The notes under the pieces are model-generated. The model searched no databases. It was not told where the DNA came from and worked only from the letters and a program-made list of their open reading frames with translations. A stretch of 64,000 bases of DNA from Pirellulaceae bacterium (GTDB lineage: Bacteria; Planctomycetota; Planctomycetia; Pirellulales; Pirellulaceae), in the NCBI GenBank assembly GCA_022448645.1, contig JAKVBZ010000010.1, forward strand, positions 1 through 64,000, read 5' to 3'. Positions 49,334 to 58,565 of this stretch are shown one piece after another. The first letter of the stretch is position 1; the number at the start of each line of letters is the position of its first letter. Made by a program: the position numbers and the translations under genes.

Positions 49334-52189
49334 TCATTCATGGTTGTTCAGCAGTAGTGCCCCTTGCAAACATTGGCCTGTGTGGCTGCGCGGCTGTTGC
49401 GCGACGTCTTCTGGAGTGCCGGTAGCGACGATGTGTCCCCCTCCTTTACCTCCTTCGGGACCTAAGTCGACGATCCAATCCGCCGATTTAATAACATCTA
49501 AATTGTGTTCAATTACGATCACGGTGTTTCCTTGATCGACGAGCCGTTGTAGCACCGAAAGCAACTGTTTCACGTCGACGAAATGCAACCCGGTTGTGGG
49601 TTCATCCAGGATATAGAGTGTCCTTCCCGTGTCCACGCGAGCTAGTTGTGTTGCTAGTTTAACGCGTTGAGCTTCACCCCCGGAAAGTGTTGGCGATGGT
49701 TGACCCAGCGGTAAGTATCCGAGGCCTACTTGCTGCAGGCTCTGCAGCAAGCGATGCATGACGGGGAAGTTTTCGAATAGTTCGACGGCTTCGTTCACTT
49801 CCATTGCAAGTACGTCTGCGATCGTCTTTTGCCGATAACGGATTTGCAACGTCTGTCGGTTGAAACGAGTCCCGCGACAGGCTGTGCACATAACATGCAT
49901 GTCCGGCAGGAAGTTCATTTCAATCTTTTTAACGCCATGGCCCTCACACGCTTCGCACCTTCCACCCCGCACATTGAAACTAAAGCGACCGACTCCGTAT
50001 CCCCGCTGTCTGGCTTCCTTGGTTTGCTTGAATACCTTCCGAACCTCATCGAACAAACCGGTATAGGTGGCTGGACAACTGCGAGCCGACCGGCCGATAG
50101 ACGACTGATCAATTGCTACTAATTTATCGATATGTTCCACCCCCACTAGCTTCTCGTAAGACCCGGGTCGCGCAGTCACACTTCCCAGTTCTCGAGCTAC
50201 CGCAGGGGAAAGCGTGTCGTTCACGAGTGAACTCTTGCCGGAACCACTTACTCCGGTAACGCAAGTAAGCACACCGAGCGGAAAGCGAGTTTCGACATGG
50301 TGTAGATTATTGAGACTAGCACCCGAAACAAGCAGCGAAGGTGCATTTTGTGTCGGGCGACGGCGATGGGGAACTTCGATTCGATCTGACCCGCTCAGAT
50401 AACGTCCGGTTGGCGAATTGTTATCGAGCATAACAGCGGCAGGTGCCCCTTGCGCCACGACCAATCCTCCCCCACGTCCCGGCCCTGGTCCCACATCGAT
50501 CAAGTGATCGGCAGCCCGCATCATAGCCTCATCGTGTTCCACGACCAGCACGGTATTACCTTGGAGTTGCAGGTCCCGCAAAGAACGAATCAGGCGTTCG
50601 TTGTCGCGAGGATGCAAGCCGATGGATGGCTCGTCCAGGATGTAGCAGACACCGACCAACCCAGAGCCGATGCTTGTGGCAAGCCGTACACGTTGTAACT
50701 CGCCGCCGCTTAGCGTATCGGCCGAACGATCCAATGACAGATAATGGACGCCTACTTCTTCCAGGAATTGTAGGCGACGAACGATCTCTGCCACCAGCGG
50801 TGTCGCGACAGCTTGTTTGTCTTCGGCAATCTCGATTTGGCTCAAAAAAGTACGAGCCAAGTCTAATGGTAGTTGTGTGATCTGATGGATGGATCGTCCA
50901 GCCAATTTCACCTGGCGGGCTTCGACCCGTAATCTCGATCCCTCGCAAGCCTCGCAGCGCAGTTCAGCTCGATAGGATTCTAATTCGTCTCGACGTTTCT
51001 CCTGTGTGGACGTGGCGAGTTCCTTTTCCAGTAGGGTCAACAATCCGTCGAAGGATACATCGTCCCCTTCCAAAAGTTGCTTCACCATCGAAGCGTTCCA
51101 TGCGCACAACGGCTGATCACCATCGAGTTGGTGGTGATCTAGAAACTCAGTGAGTGAAGTATGGCGCCGCTTCCGCTGGGCAGCAGTCCCGCTTTGCCAC
51201 GGTGCTATGGCACCTTGATCAAGAGAGCGTGAGTGGTCCGGCAGTACCGCATCGGGATCGAAGGACCATGTCGAGCCAAGTCCTTCACAAATAGGACACG
51301 CACCATGCGGACTGTTAAAGCTGAATGTCTGAGGCTCGATGGCATGGTAGTGTATGTCACATTTTGGACAGGCGTATCGGGTACTGAACAAACGGTCGTG
51401 CCATGGAGCTGTATTCGTGGACGGCCTATCTTTCTGTCCTGCCGTTTGGTAGCAGGCAACCAGCGTACCGGCCCCGTGTTTGACAGCCAGCAGAACTGAC
51501 TCAGCTATGCGAGATTGCGGCGCAGCACGGATGACAATGCGGTCGACTACCGCTTCAATGTCATGCGGTTCGTTCGGGGAAAGTTCCGGCAAGTGCTCCA
51601 TGTCGTAAATCTCGCCATCGATGCGAGCTCTGACGAAGCCTGCCTTGCGAATCTCGGCAAACACGTCGCGGTGTTGTCCATTTTTTCCTTGAACCAACGG
51701 CGCCAGCAGCATGACTTTGGTCCCCTCTGGCATCTGCTGCAGACTTTCACTGATTTGTGCTGGTGTCTGTTGTTCGATGGACGCCCCGCATTGGTAACAG
51801 TGCACGATTCCTACACGTGCCATCAGTAGTCGCAGATAGTCATAGATCTCAGTAATGGTCGCTACCGTGCTGCGCGGATTGCGGCTGGCCGATTTCTGTT
51901 CCAGGCAAAGTGTTGGCTGTAGGCCGACAATGGCGTCCACTTCAGGACGTTCCATCTGGTCAAAGAATTGTCGGGCTGCGACAGAGAGGCTTTCGATGTA
52001 CTGTCGTTGGCTTTCCGCGTGCAACGCGTTGAATGTCAAGGAACTTTTTCCTGATCCGCTCACGCCCGTCACAACGACAAACTGGTTGCGTGGGATGTCC
52101 ACACTCACATTACGTAGATTGTGGACACACGCACCTCGTATTTGGATGGCCGTCGTTGAGGCGTGATTCTCTGCAGTTCCCGTGGACAT
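49334..52189 (-). CDS. uvrA: UvrABC excinuclease subunit A
   Basis: The damage-recognition ATPase of nucleotide excision repair, 951 residues. Seen: the first ABC module with GVSGSGKSSL, CLEQKSASRNPRSTVATITE (insertion-domain edge), the zinc-binding pairs CYQCG and CPKC/CPICEGLGS, LSGGELQRVRLATSIGSGLV and ILDEPSIGLHPRDN; the second module with GVSGSGKSSLVNDTL, CEACEGHGVKKIEMNFLPD and CTACRGTRFN, LSGGEAQRVKLATQLA and ILDEPTTGLHFVDV. Complete and normal length. QKSASRNPRST has SAS where most UvrA have TTS. uvrB and uvrC are not in the window. Confidence 0.95.
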   Translation of the reverse strand: MSTGTAENHASTTAIQIRGACVHNLRNVSVDIPRNQFVVVTGVSGSGKSSLTFNALHAESQRQYIESLSVAARQFFDQMERPEVDAIVGLQPTLCLEQKSASRNPRSTVATITEIYDYLRLLMARVGIVHCYQCGASIEQQTPAQISESLQQMPEGTKVMLLAPLVQGKNGQHRDVFAEIRKAGFVRARIDGEIYDMEHLPELSPNEPHDIEAVVDRIVIRAAPQSRIAESVLLAVKHGAGTLVACYQTAGQKDRPSTNTAPWHDRLFSTRYACPKCDIHYHAIEPQTFSFNSPHGACPICEGLGSTWSFDPDAVLPDHSRSLDQGAIAPWQSGTAAQRKRRHTSLTEFLDHHQLDGDQPLCAWNASMVKQLLEGDDVSFDGLLTLLEKELATSTQEKRRDELESYRAELRCEACEGSRLRVEARQVKLAGRSIHQITQLPLDLARTFLSQIEIAEDKQAVATPLVAEIVRRLQFLEEVGVHYLSLDRSADTLSGGELQRVRLATSIGSGLVGVCYILDEPSIGLHPRDNERLIRSLRDLQLQGNTVLVVEHDEAMMRAADHLIDVGPGPGRGGGLVVAQGAPAAVMLDNNSPTGRYLSGSDRIEVPHRRRPTQNAPSLLVSGASLNNLHHVETRFPLGVLTCVTGVSGSGKSSLVNDTLSPAVARELGSVTARPGSYEKLVGVEHIDKLVAIDQSSIGRSARSCPATYTGLFDEVRKVFKQTKEARQRGYGVGRFSFNVRGGRCEACEGHGVKKIEMNFLPDMHVMCTACRGTRFNRQTLQIRYRQKTIADVLAMEVNEAVELFENFPVMHRLLQSLQQVGLGYLPLGQPSPTLSGGEAQRVKLATQLARVDTGRTLYILDEPTTGLHFVDVKQLLSVLQRLVDQGNTVIVIEHNLDVIKSADWIVDLGPEGGKGGGHIVATGTPEDVAQQPRSHTGQCLQGALLLNNHE

Positions 52190-52354
52190 GTCTGGTTTCT
52201 AAGGCACTTCCAGCAGGATGGCAAGTGCAGTGATGTCGCATCCTGTGATGCGAATTGATAGGCTTGCAGGTCTTGTGTGTTGCCGGCACTTGTCACTGGG
52301 TCACCTTGACCGGTATAGTTCGTGCAGCAGCCCAACACGCATGCGAAGCAATAG

Positions 52355-53491
52355 ATGAATCACAACCAGCAACCATCGACGTGGAATTCACTTCAGACTT
52401 ACCTCGAACGAGAGGAGCTGTTGCTGGCTCCATTCGCGATGCATAGCCGGGATTCGTTGGGGCGCAAGCATCCGGAGCCAGATCACGATTATCGAGGGCC
52501 GTATCAGCGAGACAGGGATCGAGTCCTTCACAGTGCCGCCTATCGTCGGCTCTCCGACAAGACACAAGTCTTCACCGGTGAAATGGGCGATTATCACCGG
52601 ACCAGGCTGACACATACGCTGGAAGTTGCCTCAATCGCTCGAACTATCGGCCGCGCGCTTCGACTGAATGAAGATCTGATTGAAGCACTTGCCCTTTTGC
52701 ATGACATTGGACATCCTCCCTTTGGGCACGCGGGCGAAGATGCACTAAATGAATGTCTTAGTGCGTCCGGTGGATTTTCTCACAATGAGTATGCACTCTG
52801 TCTTGTGGAAGCACTCGAAGTCCGTTACCACGAGTTTCCTGGTCTTAATCTGACACACGAAGTTTTGCAGGGTCAGGTTTCCCGTGTGGACAAAGAATCT
52901 GGTCCTTGTCCCTTGATGGAAGTACAGGTCGTCGATCTGGCAGACAGCGTTACTTACGATGCTCACGATACGGATGATGCATTAGCACTAGGGCTGTTGA
53001 CGTTCGAAGAGTTGCAAGAGACCTCGTTGATTCGTGACACGGCGGAGGTTGTCGAATCACGAGCCGGCCGTTTGTCAGGTGATTTGCTACGCAAGCTGGT
53101 CGTCCACGAATTAATTGACCTGCAAGTAAGTGATGTATTGTTGCACACAGAACGTTGGTTGCAGGGGCACGCCCCGAGCAGCTCAACCGCGCTACGTGAG
53201 ACCGGGTTTCGCATCGGTGCCGGTGAAGAAATGGCCAAAAAGAAGAAAGAGCTGGAATCTTTTTTGTACGAGCGTGTATACCGGCATCCGAAACTTGTCG
53301 AGGAGCGATCCTGCGGACAGGCCCAATTGAAGTCCATGTTCGACGGCTACCAACAACGTCCTGAGCTGTTACCAAGCCGTTTTCAGGCGAGGGCAGAACA
53401 AGTTGGCTTGGCCCGAAGCGTTGCTGAGTACTTGGCCGGAATGACCGACACCTATTGTGGCCAGCAATTTGAGCGACATTTCAAGGATTGA
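52355..53491 (+). CDS. dgt: Deoxyguanosinetriphosphate triphosphohydrolase-like HD protein
   Basis: 378 residues. Seen: RVLHSAAYRRLSDKTQVF, the HD-domain metal ligands in RTRLTHTLEVASIAR, LLHDIGHPPFGHAGE, GGFSHNEYALCLVE, and a distal aspartate in VVDLADSVTYDAHDTDDAL. Dgt-type enzymes convert dNTPs to nucleoside and triphosphate; the shorter dGTPase-like type may prefer other dNTPs. It is divergent from uvrA with about 165 bases between. Confidence 0.92.
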   Translation: MNHNQQPSTWNSLQTYLEREELLLAPFAMHSRDSLGRKHPEPDHDYRGPYQRDRDRVLHSAAYRRLSDKTQVFTGEMGDYHRTRLTHTLEVASIARTIGRALRLNEDLIEALALLHDIGHPPFGHAGEDALNECLSASGGFSHNEYALCLVEALEVRYHEFPGLNLTHEVLQGQVSRVDKESGPCPLMEVQVVDLADSVTYDAHDTDDALALGLLTFEELQETSLIRDTAEVVESRAGRLSGDLLRKLVVHELIDLQVSDVLLHTERWLQGHAPSSSTALRETGFRIGAGEEMAKKKKELESFLYERVYRHPKLVEERSCGQAQLKSMFDGYQQRPELLPSRFQARAEQVGLARSVAEYLAGMTDTYCGQQFERHFKD

Positions 53492-53763
53492 TCGGGCTAC
53501 GGGGTTTCAGCGACCAGCGGCGCTGATAAAATAGATAGAAGGAGTGTCAGAGAAGGGTCCGACGCGGCGCAGATTAAGTTCAAGCAAGAATTTCTCTGTG
53601 TGGCATGATCCAGGTAGTCTGTTTGGATACCCTGTCCAGATATCGTGGTAGGCTGGCGGAAGGGCTATCCAAACTTTTCCCTCAAGTCATTCCCGCTGCC
53701 GCTTTCGGTAATGAGTCCTGACGCTCCGTTCACCCTCGTCTTACTCTTTGGGCAACCGATGCT

Positions 53764-54801
53764 ATGGCGCTGCTAATCCTTCGCTGTGTGTTCGTCTTGG
53801 TTGCCGTAGGCGCAGCCATATCCTACATCAATACCGGTTTGCCGCCGGAAGGCAACTCGCAGTTTCCCGGTATGTTGGTGACAAGTGTGCTCATCGTCGC
53901 TGCAGTTGTGATCGCAATTGATATCCTGGTACCCAAAAAGCGAATTGAAATCATCTCAACGGTATATTTCGGCACGCTCATTGGATTTTTTCTTACGTAT
54001 ATTGTGAGTCTGGCTCTCGTGCCATTGATTGCTCAAGCCAGTATGTTGGGTGAGTATCGTGAAGTGATTCAGGTGGGAATTGGCATTGTATTGTGCTACA
54101 TGTGTATCAGCGTACTCATGCAGACCAAAGATGATTTTCGATTTATCATCCCTTACGTCGAATTTTCAAAAGAAATCAAAGGGCTCAAACCATTCATTCT
54201 CGATACCAGCGTTATCATTGACGGGCGGATAGCAGATGTCGTCGAAACGCAATTGATCGATAACCAATTGCTGATTCCCCGGTTTGTGCTCGCCGAGTTG
54301 CAAGGTATTGCTGACAGCAGTGACCGGTTGCGTCGAAGTCGTGGTCGGCGAGGATTGGATATCCTTAATCGGTTACGCAGCAACGGTGACATCGATTTAC
54401 ATATCCATGAGCATGAATTGTTGGAGATGGCTGACGAGCCGGTCGATATGAAGCTCGTCATCCTTGCTCGACATTTGAACGGAAAAATCGTCACCGGTGA
54501 TTTCAATCTGAACAAAGTCGCCAGGCTAAATAACGTTGGCGTGATCAACTTGAATGATCTGGCGAACGCACTGAAGCCCGTATTCTTGCCGGGTGAAAAT
54601 ATCGACGTGCGCGTGGTAAAAGTCGGCGAAGAAGCAGGTCAGGGAGTCGGCTACCTGGATGACGGCACGATGATTGTTATCGAAGGCGGCCGGGAGCATC
54701 TGAATGAAAATGTGCGCGTCACAGTTACCAGTGTGTTGCAGACCAGTGCAGGACGTATGGTCTTCGGTCGTTTCGATGCCGCAGTCACGCAGGAAGTATA
54801 G
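53764..54801 (+). CDS. Membrane PIN-TRAM domain protein (YacL-like)
   Basis: 345 residues. Seen: about four membrane helices in residues 1-120 (LLILRCVFVLVAVGAAISYI, LVTSVLIVAAVVIAIDIL, TVYFGTLIGFFLTYIVSLAL, IGIVLCYMCISVL), then a PIN nuclease domain (FILDTSVIIDGRIADV, LIPRFVLAELQGIADS, RRGLDILNRLR, DMKLVILARHLNGKIVTGDF) and a C-terminal TRAM RNA-binding domain (GENIDVRVVKVGEEAGQGVG YLDDGTMIVI region). PIN acidic residues D, E, D, D are present. Same architecture as YacL; probably an RNase at the membrane. Confidence 0.92.
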   Translation: MALLILRCVFVLVAVGAAISYINTGLPPEGNSQFPGMLVTSVLIVAAVVIAIDILVPKKRIEIISTVYFGTLIGFFLTYIVSLALVPLIAQASMLGEYREVIQVGIGIVLCYMCISVLMQTKDDFRFIIPYVEFSKEIKGLKPFILDTSVIIDGRIADVVETQLIDNQLLIPRFVLAELQGIADSSDRLRRSRGRRGLDILNRLRSNGDIDLHIHEHELLEMADEPVDMKLVILARHLNGKIVTGDFNLNKVARLNNVGVINLNDLANALKPVFLPGENIDVRVVKVGEEAGQGVGYLDDGTMIVIEGGREHLNENVRVTVTSVLQTSAGRMVFGRFDAAVTQEV

Positions 54802-54912
54802 AAGCCCCTTCTAAAATCCCCAGCCGTGGCCACAATCTCCAGGTTCTCTGGCCATACCGGACGTTAGCTAGTTCCGGTTCAATGTTTTGGAAGCAGGTTT
54901 AATGTCTGTGTG

Positions 54913-55800
54913 TCAGCGCTGGGAAAACAATGGTAGATCCTCTTCCAGCCGGCGCCGAGCCATCTGGCAGTACACTTCCGCACAATCAATGCCGATGTAT
55001 TTACGCCCCAGTTTTTTGGCCACAACGGCCGTCGTACCGCTCCCCAGAAATGGATCCAGCACGACTCCTTCTGCTGGACACCCAGCCAGGACGGCCGTTT
55101 CTACAAGCTGTTCGGGAAAGACGGCAAAGTGAGTTTCCCGACATTTCGATAGCGGTATCGACCATACGGTACGCTTGTTTCGGCCTTGAGGATGAAAGGC
55201 CTGGTCCCAACGGGCATCGTGCAGGTTGCTATTGCCACTGTTCTTTCCGTTTTCCGGCGTGCTGTCACGTTGAAAAAAATGACGTCGTCCGCCGCGCATT
55301 CGGCTGTTTTCCGTAAAAGTAACGTGCGGCTCACGAATCGCATCTGCGTCGTAGTAATAGTCCTTTTGTTTGGTTAACAAAAATACATACTCATGATCGG
55401 TTGTAGGGCGAGTCTTCACAGAGGAAGGCATGGCGTTTGGCTTTTGCCAAATGATGTCACTGCGCAGAATCCATCCATCATCACAAAGCGCCAAAGCGAA
55501 TCTCCATGGCAATCCCAACAGCTCTCCACGTGAATACTTGTCACCTAGCACCACCCAGATCGATCCAGTGTCGCGCAGCACACGATGCGCTTCACGAAAA
55601 ACTCCAGTTAATTTTTCAATGTATTCTGCCGGTGTTGCTTCCTGGCCAAGTTGAGCCTCATCTGGGTAGTTCCGTTGCTGATAATAAGGCGGGCTGGTCA
55701 CGATCACATCGACCAATTGGTCGGGCAATTGTTCCAGCTGTGAACGCGCGTCACCGCAGTAGATTTGATCAAAGTAAACAGATGGATCTTTGGTTGTCAT
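54913..55800 (-). CDS. Site-specific DNA methyltransferase, beta class, orphan
   Basis: 295 residues. Seen: catalytic motif IV VIVTSPPYYQQRNY at about residue 35 and SAM motif I DPFLGSGTTAVVAKK at about 245; motif IV before motif I puts it in the beta class. TSPPY is typical of N4-cytosine enzymes, although N6-adenine is not excluded. A target-recognition region lies between. No restriction enzyme is adjacent, so it is probably a solitary regulatory or protective methylase. It follows the lactonase start region: ATG 55800 is only six bases from the lactonase stop, which lies upstream on the map but downstream in translation order. Confidence 0.9.
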   Translation of the reverse strand: MTTKDPSVYFDQIYCGDARSQLEQLPDQLVDVIVTSPPYYQQRNYPDEAQLGQEATPAEYIEKLTGVFREAHRVLRDTGSIWVVLGDKYSRGELLGLPWRFALALCDDGWILRSDIIWQKPNAMPSSVKTRPTTDHEYVFLLTKQKDYYYDADAIREPHVTFTENSRMRGGRRHFFQRDSTPENGKNSGNSNLHDARWDQAFHPQGRNKRTVWSIPLSKCRETHFAVFPEQLVETAVLAGCPAEGVVLDPFLGSGTTAVVAKKLGRKYIGIDCAEVYCQMARRRLEEDLPLFSQR

Positions 55801-55806
55801 CCTTGC

Positions 55807-56871
55807 TCAACGGATCATGATGCAGGAAGGGCTGGGAATCGATAAAGGATCGCCGACGGACCTTAAGTTACCTGTTTGTGCATCGATATGAAATACCGTA
55901 ACGTTGTTTCCGGGCATATTTGCACATAACAGGAACTGACCATCCTTGGTGATAGCCAGATTTTGTGGGCCCTTACCACCACTGGGGACGATGTCCAACA
56001 GCGTCAGTGTGCCCGTCGATTCAACACGGTACGCGGCCACACTGTCATGGCCGCGATTCGTTCCATAGATGAATCGACCGTCAGGTGTGACCTTGACGTC
56101 CGCACAGTGACTGGTGCCGTCAAAATCTTCGGGTAACGTTGAAATGGTTTGACGTTCGATAAGAAATCCAGTCTCCATGTTGTGATCGAATACAGTCAAC
56201 GAATTTGCCATCTCGTTGATGACGTAAACATGTTGTCCACTAGGGTGAAACGTCAGATGTCGTGGGCCGGCACCAGGGATTGTGCGCACAAAAGGTTGTT
56301 TGTTCGGTGATAGCCTAGATGTCTCGGCGTCAAAGGAGTATGCCAGGATCTGATCCAAACCAAGGTCCGCGGCATAGGCCCAGCGGTTGTTGGGGCTGAC
56401 AACGATACAGTGAGCATGTGGCCCTTGTTGCCGGTCCACATTGACGCTTGACCCTGAGTGCTGATGAAAGGATATCGCTTCGGAAATCGAACCATCTTCT
56501 CGGAGCGAATAGGAGGCGACGCTTCCCCCCAGGTAGTTCGCCAGGAATAACACCTTGCCGGATGCATCCACATCCAAGTAACAAGACGCCGCGCCGCGTG
56601 AGGACTGTCGATTGATTAGTTGTAACTCACCTTGATCGTTGGTGATACGATATGCCGCGACCTGTTCGTCTTTCTGGCCGCCAAACTCGCCAGGTGCGTG
56701 AATCGAGTAAAGATGCTTTTCGTCCGGAGAGATCGCAAGAAAGAAAGGATGTTCTACGTCGGTCGTCTTCGCGACAGGTTTCCATTTGGCGTGCTGCGGG
56801 TCGAGCAGATATGCGTGAATGGCTCCGGTTTCACCTGGAGCAAAAGCAGTTATGAAAACTAATAAAGGCAT
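55807..56871 (-). CDS. Lactonase/6-phosphogluconolactonase-type beta-propeller protein
   Basis: 354 residues from ATG 56871, with AAGGA nine bases upstream; the GTG at 56877 is less well spaced. Seven-bladed propeller motifs are seen: PFFLAISPDEKHLYSIHAPG, SGKVLFLANYLGGSVASYSL, GPHAHCIVVSPNNRWAYAAD, GPRHLTFHPSGQHVYVINEM, DVKVTPDGRFIYGTNRGHDS and GPQNLAITKDGQFLLCANMP. This is the Pgl/YbhE-type lactonase family. There is no clear signal peptide. It precedes the DNA methyltransferase by six bases on the same strand, so the two are likely co-transcribed. Confidence 0.9.
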   Translation of the reverse strand: MPLLVFITAFAPGETGAIHAYLLDPQHAKWKPVAKTTDVEHPFFLAISPDEKHLYSIHAPGEFGGQKDEQVAAYRITNDQGELQLINRQSSRGAASCYLDVDASGKVLFLANYLGGSVASYSLREDGSISEAISFHQHSGSSVNVDRQQGPHAHCIVVSPNNRWAYAADLGLDQILAYSFDAETSRLSPNKQPFVRTIPGAGPRHLTFHPSGQHVYVINEMANSLTVFDHNMETGFLIERQTISTLPEDFDGTSHCADVKVTPDGRFIYGTNRGHDSVAAYRVESTGTLTLLDIVPSGGKGPQNLAITKDGQFLLCANMPGNNVTVFHIDAQTGNLRSVGDPLSIPSPSCIMIR

Positions 56872-56958
56872 GAGCACATTTCCTTAAGAATACGATTACA
56901 CTGAGTTTACGGCGTCCTTCACCGCTTGTCGAATCTCGGCATCCTTGTCATTCATCTA

Positions 56959-57129
56959 TTATTTCAGGGGTTCCATTACGATTACAGCAGGCTCACCCAT
57001 GGCGCCAGTCAGACGGTTCAGGCGGCGATTCGCGTTGGCAAATCCGCGATCGCTCTTTTGCTTAGACATCCAAAATGCTGGCATGGTAACGATTAGCAGC
57101 AGCAAACTAAGGCAATACAGCAAGGCCAT
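56959..57129 (-). CDS. Small single-span membrane protein
   Basis: 56 residues, not recognised. The ATG at 57129 has AGGAG nine bases upstream, a strong site. It reads MALLYCLSLLLLIVTMPAFW, a membrane anchor, then a basic tail with SDRGFANANRRLNRLTG and ends EPAVIVMEPLK. Just downstream on the same strand a 19-codon frame (56955-56896) starts MNDKDAEIRQAVKDAVNSV and ends before the lactonase gene; it may be a leader peptide or chance. Together these could form one transcript with the lactonase and methyltransferase. Confidence 0.6.
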   Translation of the reverse strand: MALLYCLSLLLLIVTMPAFWMSKQKSDRGFANANRRLNRLTGAMGEPAVIVMEPLK

Positions 57130-57222
57130 CGCCAGTCACTCCTGCTCCCATGGATTTCCGCGCCGATTTTGATGTGCCCTTGCAGGTCCAGTGATTTCTG
57201 TCTCGGTGTCCGTGTAATATCT

Positions 57223-57269
57223 GGAGCGGTCGACACGGGCATGATGGTGTCGGACACCGCTCCCTTTTT
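57223..57269. terminator. Terminator-like hairpin
   Basis: GGAGCGGT (57223-57230) pairs perfectly with ACCGCTCC (57256-57263); inside, CGACAC pairs with GTGTCG with a three-base bulge. CTTTTT follows on the plus strand (57264-57269). It looks like a rho-independent terminator for plus-strand transcription, but no plus-strand gene ends just before it, so it might instead be a structured upstream element of the small minus-strand gene. Confidence 0.5.
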
Positions 57270-57547
57270 CTGCGTGGCGTATTTTAGCATCTTTCCAGTC
57301 AGATTTGGGAAACAAGCCCGAACGATCTTTGTAGCCTCCAGTGTCAGGTTGTTATTGACGGTGAGTTTATCGCGAAAACCATTAGCAAGAACTCAAACGT
57401 TTTATGGTTTACTGACGTCCGACACGATGCCGAAAGTGCCTGCAAAATCGAGCAACAATGCCTCAGCAACAAGCGGTTCGCTGCGTTGTCAAAGCACTTG
57501 TCGTGCCCACTCGGGATCATTCATCATGATGCGGTCCACAAAGACCG

Positions 57548-57826
57548 ATGACGAATCCGGCCACATGTTGTGTGCGTTGTCACGCTTGCTGTCCTGATGA
57601 CTACTGCCTGAAGCGGTTATCGGTAATTCACCCCGTCTGTACCTGCGGGTCTTGTGGCGACTATACTCTCAAATGGCTGCTCAGCGTGTCTTATCAGCCT
57701 CCTTGTGGCTGTTGTCACGACGATGGTCCCAGCAGTTGCCCAACACTTGCTTGCCACCACTTACCGAAGTGTATTGGTGCCCATCGTGCAATCGATACGA
57801 CGGGCCTCAAGCAGGACGTGCAATGA
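57548..57826 (+). CDS. Cys-rich small protein or gene fragment
   Basis: 92 residues with 17 cysteines. Seen: CCVRCHACCPDDYCLKRL, then CTCGSCGDYTLKWL and CGCCHDDG. The C-C-(P)-D-D-Y-C-x-K unit recalls a Cys-rich motif often seen in planctomycete surface proteins, recalled from memory and not checked. There is no signal peptide or clear ribosome-binding site, so this may be a decayed piece of a larger gene. The stop lies just before the DUF1805 gene. Confidence 0.4.
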   Translation: MTNPATCCVRCHACCPDDYCLKRLSVIHPVCTCGSCGDYTLKWLLSVSYQPPCGCCHDDGPSSCPTLACHHLPKCIGAHRAIDTTGLKQDVQ

Positions 57827-57849
57827 TTGACAACCTAGGAGTTTCGGAG

Positions 57850-58116
57850 ATGGCGAATCAGGATACTATCGAACGATTGCGGATCGATCTGCAGTTACCC
57901 TTGTTGATTCAGCGTGGCAGCCGGGGGATGTTGGCTTGCGGTTATATCAATGTGGCCACGACCAATAAGACCGGGGAAGCGTGTGCTATCGTTCGCGGAG
58001 TGAACAGCTTCGATGATATGCTGGCAGCCAAGGTAGTCGAAGTCTCTGATCAAGCAAAGCAACTTGGGGTTCAGGAAGGAATGACTGGACAAGAGGCGCT
58101 TGAACTGTTTTGTTAA
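57850..58116 (+). CDS. DUF1805 (YunC-like) protein
   Basis: 88 residues from ATG 57850; AGGAG at 57835-57839 is well placed. The frame is open upstream but without family similarity. Seen: LPLLIQRGSRGMLACGYINV, GEACAIVRGVNSFDDMLAAK and VQEGMTGQEALELF, the full DUF1805 pattern. The family has no firm function. It is complete in length for the family. Confidence 0.82.
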   Translation: MANQDTIERLRIDLQLPLLIQRGSRGMLACGYINVATTNKTGEACAIVRGVNSFDDMLAAKVVEVSDQAKQLGVQEGMTGQEALELFC

Positions 58117-58565
58117 GACACTTGTCTAGCGTGGGATGCACCAGCTCGGTGCCGGCGATGGCTCTCGCCAAACGATGGATTCCCTAGTGGAATCACACTT
58201 TCCCAGATGAGAAATCTACTTACACGTTTCATGGCTTCATGCCAGTCCCACAAGATTGTCAGTGATTTGTTCTCATCCCAATCGTGAATGAGATCCCGCA
58301 CGCAATCAATATTCGTATCAACCAGTATGGGTTCGAATAAATTCCCAACAATCAAATCGTAATGCTTGCGCAAGCCAACCGTCTTGAGTGGTCTGATAAT
58401 CTGTCTGGCTGCCATGACGTTCGTCTTGGAGGCAGTCGAGCTGCGCAACTGGTTAACCGGGTGCCTAGCAGACAGGATGTCCCATGCGACTGGTTTCACC
58501 ATCGTAGAAATTTCGTGGTATGATGCTGTGGTCGAAAAAAATCTTAATCGGACGGGAGACGCGGC
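58117..58565. other. Intergenic stretch without a convincing gene
   Basis: About 450 bases. A minus-strand open frame of 129 codons (58113-58502) shows no domain and no ribosome-binding site. The right end has GGGAG seven bases before the alkaline phosphatase start. No terminator was clear. Confidence 0.4.

Noticed and set aside
57169..57597. Plus-strand open frame of 142 codons
   Set aside because: It runs through the hairpin at 57223-57269 and lacks any domain; Ser/Thr-rich composition looks like random frame content.
58113..58502. Minus-strand open frame of 129 codons between the DUF1805 and alkaline phosphatase genes
   Set aside because: No recognisable domain or ribosome-binding site; it also overlaps the end of the DUF1805 gene.
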